Origin: Methanobacteriota archaeon | Lineage (GTDB): Archaea > Halobacteriota > Halobacteria > Halobacteriales > Halalkalicoccaceae | NCBI GenBank assembly: GCA_022561895.1 | Contig: JADFQH010000107.1 | Span: 1,136 to 8,073, forward strand | Length of the DNA stretch: 6,938 nt | Direction of reading: 5' to 3' | In this document: positions 5,402 through 6,938 of the stretch, piece after piece | Position numbering within the stretch: position 1 is the stretch's first letter | How the letters are laid out: the number at the start of each line of letters is the position of its first letter | Notes under the pieces: model-generated | Databases searched by the model: none | What the model was told of the DNA's origin: nothing | What the model saw: the letters and a program-made list of their open reading frames with translations, nothing else | Made by a program: the position numbers and the translations under genes

Positions 5402-6106
5402 CTATTCGGGCCTTGTAGCTGATTCCATATCCGGCCGGAACGCCTCGCCGTCGCCCCGACAGATCACGGGCAGGTCCTCCAGGCTTCGGATCTCGTAGGT
5501 CGGCGCGGCCGGCAGTTCGTAGTTAGCTCGATGAGAACGGCGGATAAAGGCACAGTCGATGCCTGCGTCATCCGCCGCGAGGATGTCCACCCCGCTGTCG
5601 CCGACGTAGAGCGTGTTTCGCGTGCCGAGATCCGAAAGCGCCCGCTCGATGTAGTAGCTGTTGGGCTTCTTGCGGTCGATTCCTTCCAACGTCGGCTCCC
5701 GGCCGTAGTGGGTCTCGAAATGGTGGGCAAGATCGTAGTGATCGAGGATGAAGTCGATCGTGCGCTGTTGGTTGTTGCTCACAACACCCAGATTGGCTTC
5801 GAGTTCGTCGAGCGCGGTGATGTCCTCGTACAGCGGTTTGCCGCCGTTTTCGATGGATTCACACTGGGCATGCGAGGAGTTCATATCGCGGCGATACCAG
5901 AAGTCGGCGGTGTCGAGATCGTACTCGGTGGCGAGTTCCGCGATCGAATCCCGTGTAACGCCTAACAGCGCCTCGATCTCCTCGTCGCTCGGCGAGACGT
6001 CGAACTCCGCGTAGGTCTTGCGGATCCCCTCGTGAAGCACCGCTCGATTAGTTCGCTCGACGAGCACGCCGTCGTTGTCGAAAACGACCGCGTCGTACTC
6101 AGACAT
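5402..6106 (-). CDS. HAD-superfamily phosphatase (phosphoglycolate phosphatase-like)
   Basis: A 234-residue haloacid dehalogenase-type hydrolase with all four motifs. Motif I is FDNDGVL (nucleophile Asp10, acid Asp12), motif II is VVSNN (Ser110), motif III is the Lys146/Lys147 region (RKKPNSYY), and motif IV is YVGDSGVDILAA (Asp170, Asp174). A helical cap lies between motifs I and II (about 18-90), as in phosphoglycolate and beta-phosphoglucomutase-type enzymes. It should dephosphorylate a small cytosolic phosphoester with Mg; the substrate cannot be read from the sequence. Start ATG 6106 is chosen because a strong Shine-Dalgarno (GGGAGGT at 6112-6118) sits five bases upstream and motif I begins at residue 7. 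An ATG at 6136 would add ten unlikely residues. The gene start overlaps the SRAP gene by eight bases (ATGTCTGA), indicating translational coupling. Confidence 0.9.
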   Translation of the reverse strand: MSEYDAVVFDNDGVLVERTNRAVLHEGIRKTYAEFDVSPSDEEIEALLGVTRDSIAELATEYDLDTADFWYRRDMNSSHAQCESIENGGKPLYEDITALDELEANLGVVSNNQQRTIDFILDHYDLAHHFETHYGREPTLEGIDRKKPNSYYIERALSDLGTRNTLYVGDSGVDILAADDAGIDCAFIRRSHRANYELPAAPTYEIRSLEDLPVICRGDGEAFRPDMESATRPE

Positions 6107-6761
6107 CCGCGACCTCCCGAACGAGTGAGGGGTCATCGTTTGTGGGACTGTTCACCGCCCCCGAGACGGGGTACGCCCGAAGCTCGTCGGCGGACGCGAG
6201 CGAAAACTCCCCGCCCGAAAGCCACTCGCGTTCGCGCGAGAGGATTACCGCCATCCGGTGGTGCAGTTTCTCTACTACCTCGTTCGGCTCGGTCGTGACG
6301 ATTGTGAACGTCTCGATTGCATCCGGCTCCTCGGCGTCGGCTCCCTCGTTTGAAAAGGAGTCGAGACCGGTCTGTCGACTCTTCGGCTCCCAGCGCGTCC
6401 GGAGACCCGCCATCGCAAAGGGTTCGCCGTCCCGTCGAGAGACGTAGTAGGGCTGTTTTTCACCTCGATCTTCGACCCACTCATAAAAGCCGTCTGCGGG
6501 AACCAAACACCGCTTTGCGTCCCTGAAGCTCGGCTTTTCATCGAGGGTTTCGACGCGGGCGTTGATCAGGTCGCGTTGCTCGTCGGCCCATGCGGGAGTG
6601 AGTCCCCAGCGCGCGAGCCGGATTTCCTCTGCGTCGTCCGGGACGATCGGGAGCTGCTGGCTCGGCGCGGCGTTGTACCTCGGTTCGATGTCGGGGATCG
6701 GCAGATCGAATCGCTTGGCCAGCTGGTCGGGCGGCGTAAAGATCGCGTAGCGTCCGCACAT
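6099..6761 (-). CDS. SRAP-domain protein (HMCES/YedK type), abasic-site DNA-protein crosslink factor
   Basis: A 220-residue SOS response-associated peptidase family protein. It begins MCGRYAIF, so after removal of Met1 the catalytic Cys2 becomes N-terminal, as in HMCES and E. coli YedK, where it links covalently to abasic sites in single-stranded DNA and shields them. Other conserved parts are RYNAAPSQ (28-35), RWGLTPAWA (51-59), INARVET with Asn67 (66-72), DGFYEW with Glu94 (90-95), LHHRM with His167 (166-170) and a C-terminal VSGAVNSPTNDDP. All catalytic residues are present. Residues about 125-149 are an acidic, low-complexity insert probably reflecting salt adaptation. The start must be ATG 6761 because chemistry requires Cys at position 2; an in-frame upstream ATG at 6812 is excluded. 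It is the first gene of an operon with the HAD and FAH-family genes. Confidence 0.95.
   Translation of the reverse strand: MCGRYAIFTPPDQLAKRFDLPIPDIEPRYNAAPSQQLPIVPDDAEEIRLARWGLTPAWADEQRDLINARVETLDEKPSFRDAKRCLVPADGFYEWVEDRGEKQPYYVSRRDGEPFAMAGLRTRWEPKSRQTGLDSFSNEGADAEEPDAIETFTIVTTEPNEVVEKLHHRMAVILSREREWLSGGEFSLASADELRAYPVSGAVNSPTNDDPSLVREVADV
6112..6118 (-). promoter_or_regulatory. Shine-Dalgarno sequence of the HAD gene
   Basis: On the minus strand GGGAGGT precedes ATG 6106 by five bases and matches the archaeal anti-Shine-Dalgarno. It lies inside the end of the SRAP coding sequence and decides the HAD start. It is the clearest ribosome binding site in the window, as expected for an internal operon gene among otherwise leaderless first genes. 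Confidence 0.65.
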
Positions 6762-6784
6762 GGTTCGGAGAAAGGGCGGCGGGA

Positions 6785-6792
6785 TCATATAC
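6785..6792 (-). promoter_or_regulatory. TATA box of the SRAP-HAD-FAH operon
   Basis: On the minus strand the bases are GTATATGA, centred about 27 bases upstream of ATG 6761. That places transcription start at or beside the ATG, so SRAP should be leaderless; no Shine-Dalgarno precedes it. This is one of the clearest TATA matches in the window. A 14-base inverted repeat (6795-6808) lies directly upstream, over the BRE position. Confidence 0.6.
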
Positions 6793-6794
6793 TG

Positions 6795-6808
6795 TGGGTC
6801 ACGACCCA
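6795..6808. promoter_or_regulatory. 14-base inverted repeat upstream of the SRAP TATA box (possible operator)
   Basis: TGGGTC (6795-6800), AC, GACCCA (6803-6808) is a perfect 6-2-6 inverted repeat. It lies two bases upstream of the SRAP TATA box on the minus strand, where a bound protein could affect TFB/TBP loading, and seven bases before the opposing TATA box of the 6850 gene. Function is inferred from position. Confidence 0.4.
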
Positions 6809-6815
6809 TCACTGG

Positions 6816-6822
6816 TTTTATT
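6816..6822 (+). promoter_or_regulatory. TATA box of the small DNA-binding protein gene
   Basis: TTTTATT on the plus strand is centred about 31 bases upstream of ATG 6850, predicting a transcript start near 6846 and an almost leaderless mRNA. It is followed at once by the 17-base palindrome. Confidence 0.5.
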
Positions 6823-6824
6823 CA

Positions 6825-6841
6825 TGTGTAGAGTCTACACA
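6825..6841. promoter_or_regulatory. 17-base perfect palindrome, probable repressor operator
   Basis: TGTGTAGA (6825-6832), G, TCTACACA (6834-6841) is a perfect 8-1-8 inverted repeat between the TATA box (6816-6822) and the ATG at 6850. A protein bound here would block transcription initiation. Since the downstream gene encodes a probable ribbon-helix-helix DNA-binding protein, autorepression is the simplest reading. Eight bases of one half plus centre (GTGTAGAG) recur at 2430-2437, without the other half. Confidence 0.6.
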
Positions 6842-6849
6842 CGGTTACG

Positions 6850-6938
6850 ATGTCGAAAGAGAAAACGCGAGTCGATTTCAACGCCCCGGCCTCGCTCGTA
6901 GAGCGAGCCGACACCATTGCCGAGCTCTTCGATATCTC
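6850..6938 (+). CDS. Probable ribbon-helix-helix (CopG/Arc-like) DNA-binding protein, N-terminal part
   Basis: The first 29 codons are visible before the window ends. The protein begins MSKEKTRVDFNAPASLVERA (1-20), followed by DTIAELFDI. A short charged N-terminus, an alternating strand (TRVDFNAP) and a helix starting with SLVERADTIAELF fit the ribbon-helix-helix fold, in which the strand of a dimer inserts into the DNA major groove. Small proteins of this kind are common in haloarchaea; they act as repressors or as antitoxins. The start is supported by the TATA-like box about 31 bases upstream and a 17-base palindrome just before the ATG. It is transcribed away from the SRAP operon. The remainder, and any partner gene, lie outside the window. 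Confidence 0.7.
   Translation, partial: MSKEKTRVDFNAPASLVERADTIAELFDI

Noticed and set aside
6762..6812. In-frame ATG at 6812 as SRAP start.
   Set aside because: Cys must be residue 2 for SRAP chemistry, and the extension would cover the TATA box and an inverted repeat.
6891..6907. Inverted repeat CTCGCTC-GTA-GAGCGAG.
   Set aside because: It lies inside codons for Ser-Leu-Val-Glu-Arg-Ala using common haloarchaeal codons, so a coding origin is the simpler explanation.

Overview
The window looks like an ordinary chromosomal stretch from a halophilic archaeon (class Halobacteria). The evidence is the high-GC coding sequence, the acidic and mostly cysteine-poor proteins, Tat export of the secreted protease, A/T-rich TATA-like boxes about 27 bases upstream of start codons (leaderless genes), and a lone strong Shine-Dalgarno sequence inside an operon. 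The genus cannot be told from the sequence. There is no rRNA, tRNA, CRISPR array, insertion sequence or other mobile element that I can support.

Layout. Bases 1-521 (+) are the end of an asparagine-synthase-type ATP-dependent amidotransferase or cyclase, cut by the window edge. Bases 563-1081 (+) encode a left-handed beta-helix protein of the gamma-carbonic-anhydrase family that lacks one of the three zinc histidines. Bases 1082-2356 (-) encode a Tat-exported subtilisin-like (S8) protease, convergent with the previous gene with no bases between the stop codons. Bases 2357-2500 are an A/T-rich divergent promoter region. Bases 2501-3334 (+) encode an alpha/beta hydrolase, and bases 3376-4257 (+) a cysteine-rich winged-helix regulator. 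Bases 4258-4370 are intergenic and hold an 8-4-8 inverted repeat and a TATA-like box, followed by a two-helix membrane protein (4371-4676, +). On the minus strand 6761-4670 is a compact three-gene operon: SRAP/HMCES-type DNA-protein-crosslink protein, HAD phosphatase, and FAH-family protein. Divergent from it at the right edge is the start of a small, probably ribbon-helix-helix, DNA-binding protein (6850 onward, +).

How the parts may work together. The hydrolase and the regulator next to it probably share a transcript. The minus-strand operon joins an abasic-site DNA repair protein to a HAD phosphatase and a FAH-fold protein, which suggests damage or metabolite repair, but this is inference. 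The most structured regulatory DNA is the 88-base gap between SRAP and the ribbon-helix-helix gene. It contains two inverted repeats and two opposed TATA boxes, the layout expected of an autoregulated switch. Two enzymes (gamma-CA-like and FAH-like) keep their fold signatures but have replaced key active-site residues. I did not find a clearly new multi-gene system. The strongest leads are the right-hand divergent switch and the two residue-altered enzyme homologues.
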